DNA from: Thermoplasmata archaeon
GTDB lineage: Archaea; Thermoplasmatota; Thermoplasmata; RBG-16-68-12; JAGMCJ01
Direction of reading: 5' to 3'
Assembly (NCBI GenBank): GCA_023129265.1
Contig: JAGMCJ010000195.1
Location: forward strand, 1-11,019
Length of the DNA: 11,019 nt
Positions 1 to 7,060 of this stretch are shown in pieces. Below the pieces are notes generated by a model that was not told the DNA's origin, did not search any database, and saw nothing but the letters and a program-made list of their open reading frames with translations. Positions within the stretch are counted from its first letter, which is position 1; each line of letters begins with the position of its first letter. Made by a program: the position numbers and the translations under genes.

Positions 1-1
1 G

Positions 2-886
2 GCGGTGGACGGCACGCTCTGCGTTGTTCTCATCGGGTCCAGCGTGGAGAGCATGGTCCCTGACCTGCAGAAATGGGCGAGCAAGGTCTGGGTTGTGGAC
101 CATCCCTCCTTGGAGAACTACACCCCGGATGCGTACGCGAAGGCCATGACTGCGCTCTTCGAGAAGGAGAAGCCCATCATGCTGTTGCTGGCCGCATCGA
201 GCAATGGAAGGGACCTTGCCCCGAAGCTCGCGGCCCGCTTCGACGGTGCCCTGGCATCTTCCTGCACGGACGTGGTGATGGAGGGCAGCCGCCTCATTGC
301 GGTCCGCCCGGTACTGGGAGAAACGGCCTTCGTAAGGGTCGGGTTCAAGAGCCCGCTTCAGATCATGACTGTCCGCCCGAACGTAATCCCCGTTGCCGAG
401 CCAGAGAATCCGTTCAATGGGACGGCAGAGAAGGTAGACGTCACATTCGATGAGAAGGATCTGCGGACCAAGGTCCTTGAGGTGACGAAGGCGGCGGGAA
501 AGGTCGAACTCACCGAGGCGAGCATTATCGTCTCGGGTGGAAGAGGGATGGGGGGCCCTGAGAACTTCAAGATACTCGAGGAACTGGCAGACGTCCTGGG
601 CGCGGCGGTCGGTGCTTCCCGCTCGGCGGTCGATGCAGGATGGAGACCGCACTCCGAGCAGGTGGGACAGACGGGGAAGGTCGTCAACCCGACGCTGTAC
701 ATAGCCTGCGGGATCTCTGGTGCAATCCAGCATCTGGCGGGAATGAAGACTTCCAGATGGATTGTTGCCATAAACAAGGACCCGGAGGCCCCGATATTCA
801 AGATGGCCAATTTCGGCATAGTTGCGAATCTGTTCGATGTCGTTCCCAAACTGGCGGAAGAGATCAAGACGATGAAGGCCGATTAG
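2..886 (+). CDS. etfA: Electron transfer flavoprotein alpha subunit, 5' end cut by window edge
   Basis: EtfA pairs with EtfB, binds FAD and carries electrons from acyl-CoA and other flavin dehydrogenases to a membrane acceptor. The visible part starts in the N-terminal alpha/beta domain (IGSSVE, then the SNGRDLAPKLAARF stretch). The C-terminal FAD domain follows at about residues 175-290, with SGGRGMGG, the FAD-loop signature VGASRSAVDAGW, QVGQTGKVV, and LYIACGISGAIQHLAGM near the end. The frame stays open to the left edge, so the GTG at position 5 is probably an internal valine. Compared with full EtfA (about 320 residues), roughly 30-40 N-terminal residues appear to be missing. The gene ends in TAG and is followed 24 bp later by the membrane iron-sulfur oxidoreductase. 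That placement suggests a shared operon and a partner relationship. EtfB is expected upstream, outside the window. Confidence 0.93.
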   Translation, partial: AVDGTLCVVLIGSSVESMVPDLQKWASKVWVVDHPSLENYTPDAYAKAMTALFEKEKPIMLLLAASSNGRDLAPKLAARFDGALASSCTDVVMEGSRLIAVRPVLGETAFVRVGFKSPLQIMTVRPNVIPVAEPENPFNGTAEKVDVTFDEKDLRTKVLEVTKAAGKVELTEASIIVSGGRGMGGPENFKILEELADVLGAAVGASRSAVDAGWRPHSEQVGQTGKVVNPTLYIACGISGAIQHLAGMKTSRWIVAINKDPEAPIFKMANFGIVANLFDVVPKLAEEIKTMKAD

Positions 887-910
887 GTCGCCCTAGCGGG
901 TGGTGACAGA

Positions 911-2956
911 ATGGAGACGGTGATGAAGGACTTCTACTGGGTGCTGTGGATAGCCTCTGCCATTACGGTCGCATTCTTCCTTTATGGAGTGTACAGGAAG
1001 TGGAAGTTGGTCAAGCTCGGCAGAAAGGAAGAGCGCCCCGGGATGTGGGGAACCCGCATAAAGTCCCTCCTGTCCTTCGGACTGATACAGAGGGGAACGC
1101 TCAGGGAGGCCTTTCCAGGCATATTCCACTCGTTCATATTCTGGGGGTTCGTTGTTCTGGCGGTGGGGACATCGGTCGTGTTCATGCAGGAGGACCTCTT
1201 CGTCCACCTCCTCTTCGACGAGCTGTTCCTCTACGGCGCCCTCGCGCTCGACGTGATGGGTGTGGTCGCCATCTTCGGCATTCTGATGGCGCTCTTCAGG
1301 CGGTACGTCACCAAGCCGAAGAGGCTGGACAACAGGAGGGAAGATGCGATCGTCCTGGTTGCTCTCCTCCTCATCCTCCTGACAGGATACTTCGTGCAGG
1401 GACTGCGGATCGCCACTGATGACAACATGGGCCCGCTCTGCAGGACGACGGCCGAGCTGACCGGTGAGGACATACTGGAGAGGTGTCAGGATCCCCTGTA
1501 TTCCCCCGTTGGCCATGCCTTTGGGGGCTTCTTCCTCGCGGTCGGCATCTCGGGAGACTTGGCCTACAATATCTGGTTCGCTATGTGGTGGTTCCACCTC
1601 GCGTTAGCGTTCGCCACGGTAGCGTACATACCATACTCCAAGCTCCTGCACATGATCGCATCGCCCTGGAACATCTTCTGGAGGAACACGAGGCCATACG
1701 GAGAGATACCGCCAATAGACGTGGAGACGGCAGAGACGTTCGGCGTATCGAAGATAGAGGAGTTCACGCAGAAGCAGCTGCTCGACCTGTACGCGTGCAC
1801 CAGGTGCGGGAGATGCCAGGACGCGTGTCCCGCCTCAACGACGGACAAGCCGCTCAGCCCGAAGAAGCTGCTCCAGGACCTGCGGGACCATCTCGACGAG
1901 GTCGGCCCGAAGCTGGTCGGACTCAAAGAAGACAAGAGAGGCGAAGTGGAGAGGCCGCCGATCCCGGGCGAGGTCGTGAAGGATGATGAGATATGGGCCT
2001 GCACCACGTGCAGGGCATGCCAGGAGGTCTGCCCGGTCCTAGAGGAGGTCCTGGACAAGATCGTGGACATGAGGAGGAACCTCGTCCTGATGGAGAGCAG
2101 GTTCCCGCAGGAGCTCATGCAGTTCTTCCAGAACATGGAGAGGAACTTCAATCCTTGGCCGATCGGATGGGACACGAGGGCGGACTGGGCGGAGGGTCTC
2201 AACATCAAGACCATGGCGATCTCGCGCGCCGACACTCTGCTTTGGATCGGTTGCGTGGCCTCCTTCGACGACCGGAACAAGAAGGTCAGCGTCGCGGTGG
2301 CCAAGGTCCTCAAGAAGGCGGGCGTCAAGTTCTCCATACTCGGAACGGAGGAGAAGTGTTGCGGGGAGACGCTGCGCAGGGTCGGGAACGAATATCAGGC
2401 CCAGATGCTCATGAAGGAGAACGTGGAGATCCTGAAGAAGTACGGCGTGAAGAGGATAATCACCCCGTGCCCGCACTGCTTCAACACGTTCAAGAACGAG
2501 TACCCGCAGTTCGGCGGGGAGTATGAGGTGTGGCACCACACGGAGTTCATCGACAAGCTGGTCCGTGACGGCAAGATCAAGTTGAAGAGGACGCTCGATG
2601 AGAGGTCCGCGTATCACGACTCGTGCTACCTGGGTAGGTACAACGACGTCTACGACCAGCCGAGGAGCATCCTGAAGGGCGTCTCCAAGCGCGGCCTATC
2701 CGAGTTCGAGCGAACAAGGAACAAGTCCTTCTGCTGTGGTGCAGGCGGGGGGAGAATGTGGCTGGAGGAGAGCATCGGAACGAGGATAAACGAAGAGAGG
2801 ACCCAGGAGGCCCTGGACTCGAAGCTGTCCCTCGTTGCCACGGCCTGCCCGTACTGCCTCACTATGTTCGAGGATGGCCTCAAGGCTAAGGATGCGGTTG
2901 AAAGTGTGAAGGTGAAGGATGTAGCGGAGCTCGTTTCCGAGAGTTTGGGGCTATAG
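911..2956 (+). CDS. Membrane-anchored HdrD/DUF224-type Fe-S oxidoreductase, probable ETF:quinone oxidoreductase
   Basis: This 681-residue protein is a fusion. Residues 1-250 form a NarI/HdrE-like membrane part with helices near 8-27, 73-92, 104-128, 145-165 and 222-247. H73, H99, H202, H229 and H247 are candidate heme b ligands. A ferredoxin-like domain then carries two clusters: C296/C299/C302/C306 and C364/C367/C370/C374. Two CCG domains follow, with C448, C483-C484, C520, C523 and C572, C608-C609, C646, C649. CCG domains bind unusual [4Fe-4S] clusters in HdrB/HdrD. Proteins of this layout beside etfAB are proposed to move electrons between ETF and menaquinone in beta-oxidation. That role is an inference from the architecture and the 24-bp spacing to etfA. 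The ATG at 911 follows a GGTGGTGA ribosome binding site at 899-906. The last six bases (CTATAG) are shared with the convergent gdhA. Confidence 0.9.
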   Translation: METVMKDFYWVLWIASAITVAFFLYGVYRKWKLVKLGRKEERPGMWGTRIKSLLSFGLIQRGTLREAFPGIFHSFIFWGFVVLAVGTSVVFMQEDLFVHLLFDELFLYGALALDVMGVVAIFGILMALFRRYVTKPKRLDNRREDAIVLVALLLILLTGYFVQGLRIATDDNMGPLCRTTAELTGEDILERCQDPLYSPVGHAFGGFFLAVGISGDLAYNIWFAMWWFHLALAFATVAYIPYSKLLHMIASPWNIFWRNTRPYGEIPPIDVETAETFGVSKIEEFTQKQLLDLYACTRCGRCQDACPASTTDKPLSPKKLLQDLRDHLDEVGPKLVGLKEDKRGEVERPPIPGEVVKDDEIWACTTCRACQEVCPVLEEVLDKIVDMRRNLVLMESRFPQELMQFFQNMERNFNPWPIGWDTRADWAEGLNIKTMAISRADTLLWIGCVASFDDRNKKVSVAVAKVLKKAGVKFSILGTEEKCCGETLRRVGNEYQAQMLMKENVEILKKYGVKRIITPCPHCFNTFKNEYPQFGGEYEVWHHTEFIDKLVRDGKIKLKRTLDERSAYHDSCYLGRYNDVYDQPRSILKGVSKRGLSEFERTRNKSFCCGAGGGRMWLEESIGTRINEERTQEALDSKLSLVATACPYCLTMFEDGLKAKDAVESVKVKDVAELVSESLGL

Positions 2957-4204
2957 CATTCCCCTGAGCTTCATCACTTCGACGACCCTCTCGATGGCCA
3001 CCAGATAGGCTGCGGTCCTCATATGGACGCTGTGCTTCTCGTGCGCGTCATAGACGTCGTGGAAGGCCCTCGTCATTATCTTGTCCAGCTTCTGGTGGAC
3101 CTCGTCCTCCTCCCAGTAGTAGTTCATCGCGTTCTGGACACCCTCGAAGTAGCTGACCGTGACGCCTCCCGCGTTGCACAGGAAGTCCGGGACCACGAAG
3201 TTGCCGTTCTTGTAGAGGATGTCGTCAGCATCCGGAGTCGTGGGTCCATTCGCCGCTTCGGCGATTATCTTGGCCTTCACGTCGCCCGCGTTGTCCTTGG
3301 TGATGACATTCTCCAACGCCGCAGGCATCAAAACGTCGACATCCATCTCGAGCAGGTCCTTGTTGCTTATCTCCTCGGTGCCCTCGAACCCGCCGACCCT
3401 CCCGGTCGTATTCTTCCAGTCGACGATCTTCTGCGGATCGATTCCATCCATGTTCACGATCCCGCCGCGCGAGTCGCTGACGGCGACCGTCCTGCTTCCC
3501 ATGAGTTCGTCCATGAGCAGTGCAAGGTACTGCCCCGCGTTTCCGAAGCCCTGTATCGCCACCGTCGCGCCTTTGAGATCCTTACCGAGCTTCTTCGCCG
3601 CCTCTCGGGTCGTATACACGCAGCCCCGCGCAGTGGCGTCCCCTCTGCCCTCTGAGCCACCCACGGGAATGGGCTTGCCGGTTATGACCCCGGGAACGTT
3701 GTAGCCGTGCAGTTTGCTGAACTCATCCATCATCCACGCCATTATCTGCGGGTTCGTGTAGACATCGGGAGCGGGAACATCCTTCATAGGTCCGATTATT
3801 CTACCGACCTGGTCTATGTACGCCCTGCTCAGTCTCTCGATCTCGCCGGGAGACATCTCTTTGGGATTGCAGATTATTCCGCCCTTCCCCCCTCCGAGAG
3901 GGATGTTGACCACACTGCACTTCCACGTCATCCACGCCGCCAGGGCCTTGACTGTATCCACTGTCTCGTCCGGATGATACCTTATTCCCCCCTTGCACGG
4001 GCCCCTGGCGTCGTTGTACTGACACCTGAAACCCCTGAAGGTCTTCAGACCTCCGTCGTCCATCCGGATCGTTAGGCTGACCTCCAACGTCCTCATGGGC
4101 TCCGCGAGAGCCTGATACATCTCGTCAGGATAGCCCAGCGTCTCTGTCGCGATCTTCAGCTGCCTCTGCGCTATCTTGAACGGGTTCAGTTCTTTCGTTG
4201 CCAT
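2951..4204 (-). CDS. gdhA: Glutamate dehydrogenase (Glu/Leu/Phe/Val dehydrogenase family)
   Basis: This enzyme interconverts glutamate and 2-oxoglutarate plus ammonia with NAD(P). At 417 residues it matches the usual length of the hexameric family. Aligned to the Clostridium symbiosum enzyme by spacing, the catalytic and substrate residues are K71 (GPCKGGIR), K95, K107 (PLGGGKGG), D147 (VPAPDV) and S351 (VTVSYFEG). The Rossmann motif GFGNAG lies at 219-224, and an aspartate follows the second strand (VSDSRGG). Cofactor preference cannot be settled by reading. The ATG at 4204 is chosen over the upstream one at 4240 because a strong AAAGGAGTG site sits just before it. The upstream start would add 12 residues that do not resemble the family, and its first codons lie in an inverted repeat. 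The gene converges on the oxidoreductase with a 6-bp overlap and appears to be transcribed alone. Confidence 0.95.
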   Translation of the reverse strand: MATKELNPFKIAQRQLKIATETLGYPDEMYQALAEPMRTLEVSLTIRMDDGGLKTFRGFRCQYNDARGPCKGGIRYHPDETVDTVKALAAWMTWKCSVVNIPLGGGKGGIICNPKEMSPGEIERLSRAYIDQVGRIIGPMKDVPAPDVYTNPQIMAWMMDEFSKLHGYNVPGVITGKPIPVGGSEGRGDATARGCVYTTREAAKKLGKDLKGATVAIQGFGNAGQYLALLMDELMGSRTVAVSDSRGGIVNMDGIDPQKIVDWKNTTGRVGGFEGTEEISNKDLLEMDVDVLMPAALENVITKDNAGDVKAKIIAEAANGPTTPDADDILYKNGNFVVPDFLCNAGGVTVSYFEGVQNAMNYYWEEDEVHQKLDKIMTRAFHDVYDAHEKHSVHMRTAAYLVAIERVVEVMKLRGML

Positions 4205-4210
4205 TTCAGA

Positions 4211-4219
4211 CACTCCTTT
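4211..4219 (-). promoter_or_regulatory. Ribosome binding site that fixes the gdhA start
   Basis: On the minus strand AAAGGAGTG lies 6 nt before the ATG at 4204. It is a near-ideal Shine-Dalgarno match with normal spacing. It supports the 417-residue start over the ATG at 4240, which would place this site inside the coding region. Confidence 0.75.
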
Positions 4220-4222
4220 GGC

Positions 4223-4240
4223 TTGCACGCAACCGTGCAA
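4223..4240. repeat. Perfect 7-bp inverted repeat just upstream of gdhA
   Basis: TTGCACG, a CAAC spacer and CGTGCAA form a perfect dyad of 7-bp arms. It lies 19-36 bp before the gdhA ATG, immediately upstream of the Shine-Dalgarno site. It could be a protein operator or a hairpin in the 5' leader. It is not followed by a T-run in either direction, so it does not look like a terminator. Confidence 0.5.
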
Positions 4241-4262
4241 CTGCCCAAGAAGACGATGGTGG

Positions 4263-4300
4263 ATTTAACGTTTAGCACTCAGAGAAGGGGGAAAATGATT
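4263..4300. promoter_or_regulatory. Divergent promoter region between gdhA and the DUF123 gene
   Basis: The 122-bp gap between the two divergent starts is short and relatively AT-rich. On the minus strand TTAAAT (4268-4263) is a possible TATA box for gdhA, giving a leader of about 35 nt that would include the inverted repeat. On the plus strand AAAATGATT (about 4292-4300) lies about 30 bp before the GTG at 4327 and could drive a leaderless message. Both are weak matches judged by eye. Confidence 0.3.
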
Positions 4301-4326
4301 TCGGATAGGTTCTCGATACTCGGGCC

Positions 4327-4737
4327 GTGAAGGGCGCATACGTTCTCCTCATCCGCCTTAGCGAGGACAGGGACATTAGGATAGGAGCGTTGGGCGCGGT
4401 CTCCTTTCCCGCCGGATTCTACGCGTACACCGGCTCCTCGATGGTGAGCCTGGAAAAGAGGGTGGAGAGACACTTCCGCGAGGAGAAGAAGATGAAATGG
4501 CACATCGACCACTTCCTCCGCGAGGCGGAGGCCGTGCGGGCTGTCCTATTCCCCTCGGACGAAAGGGAGGAGTGCGAGATAAACAGAATGGTCTTCGACA
4601 TGGACGATGGGATGGTTGTAATCCAGGGGTTCGGCTCGTCCGACTGCTCGTGCGAGACACACTTGGCATACTTCGGGAGGGATCAGCCGCATTTAGAGTA
4701 CCCGCAGGAGCGGCAGACCATGCATCCGCCCTCGTGA
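4327..4737 (+). CDS. DUF123 protein, GIY-YIG-nuclease-like
   Basis: This 136-residue protein matches the DUF123 pattern. It opens with a GAYVLLI strand, then FPAGFYAYTGSS (27-38), VERHFREEKKMKWHIDHFL (46-64), an ECEIN segment (82-86) and GFGSSDCSCETHLAYF (101-116). The YTG and HIDHF motifs recall the GIY-YIG fold, but no substrate is established for the family and I assign none. The start is a GTG with no clear Shine-Dalgarno; a leaderless message is possible. The family usually ends near the final YF. Here about 20 further residues follow. From about residue 119 they lie opposite the conserved zinc-finger codons of the convergent reductase gene, so this tail is probably a by-product of a lost earlier stop codon. 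It is divergent from gdhA. Confidence 0.85.
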   Translation: MKGAYVLLIRLSEDRDIRIGALGAVSFPAGFYAYTGSSMVSLEKRVERHFREEKKMKWHIDHFLREAEAVRAVLFPSDEREECEINRMVFDMDDGMVVIQGFGSSDCSCETHLAYFGRDQPHLEYPQERQTMHPPS

Positions 4738-5159
4738 ACGAGTGCCGCTCCGCAGTCGGGGCAAACACCCACGATGTTCCCGCTGAAGATGGGCTCCGGT
4801 GCGAACTTGTCCAGGGTTGTGGCCTCCTCGATGGGTTCGCCCGCCTCCATGGCCCGCTTCCGATTCATGTACTTCTCAAGGGCCTTCCCGACGGCGTCTG
4901 GACAGGAGAGGATGATTCCGCCCTTGCCCATCAGGGGAGAGGGACAGCGGATCCCTTTGAGCTGCCTTATGAGCGGCTCTATCCGGACCCCGGACCGCAG
5001 AGCGAGTGATATAAGCCTCGCGACCGCCTCGGACTGGGACATCGCGCAACCGCCAGACTTCCCCATCTGAGAGAAGACCTCGCACACACCGTGCTCGTCC
5101 TCGTTGATTGTTACATAGAGCGTCCCGCATCCGGTCCTCATCTTAATCGTGGAGCCCAT
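4683..5159 (-). CDS. nrdJ: Class II ribonucleotide reductase, C-terminal part (TSCPD and zinc-finger domains)
   Basis: This stretch of 158 codons is the normal tail of an adenosylcobalamin-dependent reductase. The opening TGCGTLYVTINEDE (9-22) and the RCP...SCPDAVGKALE stretch (71-95) mark the TSCPD-type domain. The end carries a cysteine-rich finger: C133, C136, C146, C149, C152 and C157, closing in SCGYSKCG, as expected for full-length class II enzymes. These C-terminal cysteines shuttle reducing power to the active site and bind zinc. The frame is the same as that of the catalytic part upstream and is parted from it only by the TAG at 5225-5223. If translated separately, the likely start is the ATG at 5159, but only a weak GAGG lies about 12 nt before it. 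The gene ends in TGA and overlaps the DUF123 gene by 55 bp. Confidence 0.85.
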   Translation of the reverse strand: MGSTIKMRTGCGTLYVTINEDEHGVCEVFSQMGKSGGCAMSQSEAVARLISLALRSGVRIEPLIRQLKGIRCPSPLMGKGGIILSCPDAVGKALEKYMNRKRAMEAGEPIEEATTLDKFAPEPIFSGNIVGVCPDCGAALVHEGGCMVCRSCGYSKCG

Positions 5160-5225
5160 CGTTATCGAGGGCCTCGGTCTCGGATGAAGCTTCCTCTCGG
5201 CTTCCTCCTGGGACTTCGACGTCTA
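5160..5225 (-). other. In-frame amber codon and intact linker joining the two reductase parts
   Basis: On the minus strand the catalytic frame ends ...VLSTG followed by TAG (5225-5223). The next 21 sense codons run without a stop straight into the ATG at 5159, in the same frame. They encode a charged linker (KSQEEAERK) and then PRPRP, the element that precedes the TGCG...YVTINED domain in class II reductases. Preserved linker coding and frame show that a single codon separates the two parts. No insertion, deletion or shift is present. Read through, the protein would be about 768 residues. Confidence 0.85.
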
Positions 5226-6989
5226 ACCGGTCGAGAGGACTTGCGCGTTGCGGCTGCCGTCGCGGTAGACGGTGACCCCCTTGCAACCGAGGTCGTACGC
5301 GAGTCTGTACACCTGGGATATGTCCTCCCTCGTCGCGCTGTTGGGGAAGTTGACCGTTTTTGATACTGCGTTGTGCGTGTGTCGCTGGAACGCGGCCTGC
5401 ATGCCGATGTGCCACTCAGGGGACACGTCGTGGGCCGTCACGAAGAGCTTCTGAATGTGATCGGGAATGCCGTCTATGCCGTGGATTGAGCCTTTGTCCG
5501 CAATCCTCTTCATCAGCTCGTCCGAGTAGAAACCCTCCTTCATCGCCCTCTCCTTGAACAGAGGGTTGACCTCGATTAGCTTGTCGTTGTCCATGACCGT
5601 CCGGACGAAGGACACGGCGAAAAGCGGCTCGATCCCGCTGGAGCAGCCAGCGATGATGCTAATCGTACCAGTGGGTGCTATCGTCGTCGTGGTCGCATTC
5701 CGCACTCTCTTCCCGCCAGGAACGTCGAAGACGCTCCCATTGAAGTTCGGGAACACACCACGCGTCTTCGCGAGCTGCACGGATGCCTTCCTGGACTCCG
5801 TCTCGATGAAGCTCATGACCTTCTCCGCTACATCTGTCGCTTCCTTGGAATCGTACCGAATCCCGAGCTTGATGAGCAGGTCGGCGAAGCCCATGACGCC
5901 GAGGCCAATCTTCCTATTCCCCTTAGTCATCTCTTCAATCTTCTTCAGCGGATAGTTGTTCATGTCGATGACGTTGTCAAGGAAGTGAACGGCCTTGTAA
6001 ATGATGTCCTTGAGGTTGTCCCAGTCAATCTCACCGTTGACGACCATCCTCGAGAGGTTAATCGATCCAAGATTACAGGATTCGTACGGGAGCAACGGCT
6101 GTTCGCCGCATGGATTCGTGCTCTCTATCATACCCAGCTTCGGCGTGGGATTGCCCTCGTTCAATCGGTCGAGGAAGACAATCCCTGGCTCCCCATTGGT
6201 CCAGGCCATGTCAACTACGAGGTCAAAGACCTCCTTCGCCCTCAACTTCCCGACCACCTTGCGGTTTCGTGGATTGATGAGGCCATACTCATCGTCCCCC
6301 TGCAGGGCGTCCATGAAGTCTTTTGTCAAGCCGACGGAGATATTGAAGTTGGTTATCGCCATATTGTCCCCTTTGCATGTGATGAACTCGAGTATGTCGG
6401 GGTGATCCGCGCGGAGTATCGCCATGTTGGCGCCGCGGCGGGTCCCTCCCTGCTTCACCGCCTCCGTGGCGGCATTGAAGACCTCCATGAAGGAAACGGG
6501 CCCGCTCGAGACCCCCTTGGTGGAGAGGACCACATCGTTCTTCGGGCGTAGCCCCGAGAAGGAGAATCCGGTACCGCCCCCGCTTTTGTGTATGAGGGCC
6601 GTATCCTTGAGTGCCTGAAAGATGCTCTCCATCGAGTCCTCAATCGGCAACACGAAACACGCAGATAGCTGTTGCAACTCGCGCCCGGCGTTCATGAGGG
6701 TCGGAGAGTTGGGCACGAACTCGAGACTGGTCATCATCCTGCAGAATCCTCTCGCTGTCTTTTCGATGTCCGCATGCTCGTCGTAGAGCCCGTCCGCCTG
6801 AGCGATGTTCTGCGCCACTCTAACGTACATCTCCTGTGGAGTCTCGATTATTTCCCCGGCATCGTTCTTCTTCAGGTACCTCTTTTCCAGAACGGCGATG
6901 GCATTGTCCGTGAGCTCCACCATAGGACCCCATACACCTCTCTTCTGGGCCTCGGGAACATCGGATGAACTTGAGTGAACCATCTCCAT
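5223..6989 (-). CDS. nrdJ: Class II (B12-dependent) ribonucleotide reductase, catalytic part
   Basis: This part, 588 residues long, reduces ribonucleotides to deoxyribonucleotides using a thiyl radical made from adenosylcobalamin. Visible residues: C111 (LSACFVLP) and C305 (ESCNLGSINL) as the redox pair, and N292-C294-E296 (NPCGEQ) as the radical centre. The 11-residue spacing from C294 to C305 equals that in the Thermotoga class II enzyme. KSGGGTGFSFS (135-145), GGTRRGANM (181-189), APTGTIS (438-444) and GCKGVTVYRDGSR (568-580) are further family motifs. No ATP-cone is present at the N-terminus. The start could be the ATG at 6989, 6983 or 6923; 6989 has GAGGAG 11 nt upstream. The frame stops at a TAG before the conserved tail (see the linker entry). 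Whether the barrel alone works without the C-terminal cysteines in trans is unknown. Confidence 0.93.
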   Translation of the reverse strand: MEMVHSSSSDVPEAQKRGVWGPMVELTDNAIAVLEKRYLKKNDAGEIIETPQEMYVRVAQNIAQADGLYDEHADIEKTARGFCRMMTSLEFVPNSPTLMNAGRELQQLSACFVLPIEDSMESIFQALKDTALIHKSGGGTGFSFSGLRPKNDVVLSTKGVSSGPVSFMEVFNAATEAVKQGGTRRGANMAILRADHPDILEFITCKGDNMAITNFNISVGLTKDFMDALQGDDEYGLINPRNRKVVGKLRAKEVFDLVVDMAWTNGEPGIVFLDRLNEGNPTPKLGMIESTNPCGEQPLLPYESCNLGSINLSRMVVNGEIDWDNLKDIIYKAVHFLDNVIDMNNYPLKKIEEMTKGNRKIGLGVMGFADLLIKLGIRYDSKEATDVAEKVMSFIETESRKASVQLAKTRGVFPNFNGSVFDVPGGKRVRNATTTTIAPTGTISIIAGCSSGIEPLFAVSFVRTVMDNDKLIEVNPLFKERAMKEGFYSDELMKRIADKGSIHGIDGIPDHIQKLFVTAHDVSPEWHIGMQAAFQRHTHNAVSKTVNFPNSATREDISQVYRLAYDLGCKGVTVYRDGSRNAQVLSTG

Positions 6990-7006
6990 GCTGGAAGCAT
7001 CTCCTC

Positions 7007-7060
7007 GATAAATAGCGGTCCGAAAACCTCTGTGAGAGTATATGCAATATTATGATAAAA
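7007..7060 (-). promoter_or_regulatory. Candidate promoter of the ribonucleotide reductase gene
   Basis: The minus strand upstream of the ATG at 6989 is AT-rich within otherwise GC-rich DNA. TATTTATC (7014-7007), CATATA (7044-7039) and TTTTATCA (7060-7053) are TATA-like. The first would give a start point near 6984 and a nearly leaderless message. The other two would give leaders of about 25-40 nt that contain the GAGGAG site at 7006-7001. I cannot choose between them by eye. Confidence 0.35.

Noticed and set aside
5..7. GTG at position 5 as the true etfA start
   Set aside because: The frame is open to the window edge and the protein lacks the usual first 30-40 residues of EtfA, so the codon is more likely an internal valine.
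893..2617. Long minus-strand open frames (893-1597, 1564-2337, 2039-2617) opposite the iron-sulfur oxidoreductase
   Set aside because: They lack family motifs and are opposite a gene with strong cysteine signatures. GC-rich coding DNA with few stops on the other strand explains them.
3023..3704. Plus-strand open frames opposite gdhA (3023-3655, 3219-3704)
   Set aside because: They lie wholly inside a well-conserved dehydrogenase gene and show no recognisable domain.
5223..5225. Pyrrolysine encoded by the TAG in the reductase as the default explanation
   Set aside because: TAG is a common ordinary stop in this window (four of the eleven other genes with a visible stop), and no pyl gene is present here. 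I keep it only as one option to test.
5985..6551. A 188-codon plus-strand frame opposite the reductase
   Set aside because: It is antisense to the radical-site region of the reductase, with no independent signature or start signal.
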